From: an uncultured Actinomycetes bacterium
GTDB lineage: Bacteria > Actinomycetota > Actinomycetes > Nanopelagicales > Nanopelagicaceae
DNA: 6,018 nt
Assembly: GCA_903898855.1 (NCBI GenBank)
Contig: CAIUHB010000068.1
Location: forward strand, 1 to 6,018
Reading direction: 5' to 3'
Shown: positions 5,905-6,018 of the stretch, in pieces
Numbering within the stretch: the stretch's first letter is position 1
How the letters are laid out: the number at the start of each line of letters is the position of its first letter
Program-made: the position numbers and the translations under genes
Notes under the pieces: model-generated
Told to the model about the DNA's origin: nothing
The model's input: only the letters and a program-made list of their open reading frames with translations
Databases searched by the model: none

Positions 5905-6018
5905 TTAAATACCCGCCTTGGAGAGTGCGCTCTTGATAGAACTCCAGTAGGCGAGTGAAGAGTAAGTAACGCGCGATACATAGAGCGAGTCTGCAACAAC
6001 CTTAGAGGCGCTCTCAGC
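5905..6018 (-). CDS. Probable FMN-binding-domain protein, C-terminal 37 residues (start outside the window)
   Basis: The minus strand is open from the window edge to a TAA at 5905-5907, giving 37 residues that end in YVSRVTYSSLAYWSSIKSA followed by LSKAGI. This matches the closing pattern of FMN-binding domains, which end in a segment like VSGATYTS, an aromatic residue, then a helix of the type SLQSALDKAG. Thr18 of the fragment lines up with the threonine that ApbE enzymes modify. The usual Gly-Ala before it is Arg-Val here, and the Asp three positions before the Ser is Leu. The gene lies 11 nt before apbE, the expected partner. Domains of this type are normally outside the membrane or exported, but no N-terminus is visible to test that. 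The call rests on a short C-terminal match plus the neighbour. If wrong, it is an unknown protein end. Confidence 0.68.
   Translation of the reverse strand, partial: AESASKVVADSLYVSRVTYSSLAYWSSIKSALSKAGI

Noticed and set aside
5805..5999. A 64-codon minus-strand open frame across the FMN-binding and apbE junction
   Set aside because: It is out of frame with both genes. The in-frame fragment at 5905-6018 has a recognisable FMN-binding-domain ending, whereas this frame is Arg/Ser/Leu-rich noise.
1..6018. CRISPR arrays, tRNA or rRNA genes, insertion sequences or attachment sites
   Set aside because: No regularly spaced repeats, cloverleaf-like segments, transposase motifs or terminal inverted repeats were seen. 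The window is almost wholly coding.

Overview
The window looks like part of the chromosome of a moderate-GC actinobacterium (GC roughly 50% by eye). The evidence is alanine-rich exported proteins, a two-cysteine 'ACLKENGV...ACLAKLGG' tail of a type I associate with actinobacterial cell-surface proteins, an adaptor-type (HlyD/MacA) exporter with no outer-membrane channel gene beside it, and a possible leaderless start preceded by a TAnnnT box. A freshwater lineage such as Nanopelagicales would fit, but that is a guess and the species cannot be named from this sequence.

Layout. Positions 1-693 (+) hold the C-terminal three quarters of an aldo/keto reductase. Everything from 683 to 6018 is on the minus strand and is packed like one operon. 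Read in its own direction (right to left), it contains: the C-terminal end of a probable FMN-binding-domain protein (6018-5905, start outside the window); an ApbE-type FAD:protein FMN transferase (5893-5159); a 63-nt gap holding a perfect inverted repeat and a candidate promoter; a MacA/HlyD-like membrane fusion protein (5095-3377); a MacB/LolD-type ABC ATPase (3373-2681); a MacB/FtsX-type permease (2684-1464); and a small single-pass, glycine-rich surface protein (1471-683). Junctions are 11 nt, 63 nt, 3 nt, a 4-nt overlap and an 8-nt overlap. The last gene converges on the reductase, and their 3' ends overlap by 11 nt. No stretch over 300 nt lacks a gene.

How the genes may work together. 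The first two genes form a flavinylation pair: ApbE enzymes attach FMN covalently to a threonine in FMN-binding domains. The next three form a tripartite MacAB-like ABC system. The last gene, translationally coupled to the permease, encodes a membrane-anchored protein with a small beta domain and a two-cysteine C-terminal module. The adaptor tail, the permease external loop and the small protein share Gly-Phe-Gly-rich patches. Each of these three proteins also has exactly two cysteines, all predicted to lie outside the cytoplasm. This suggests one surface complex, possibly redox-linked. Its substrate cannot be read from the sequence.
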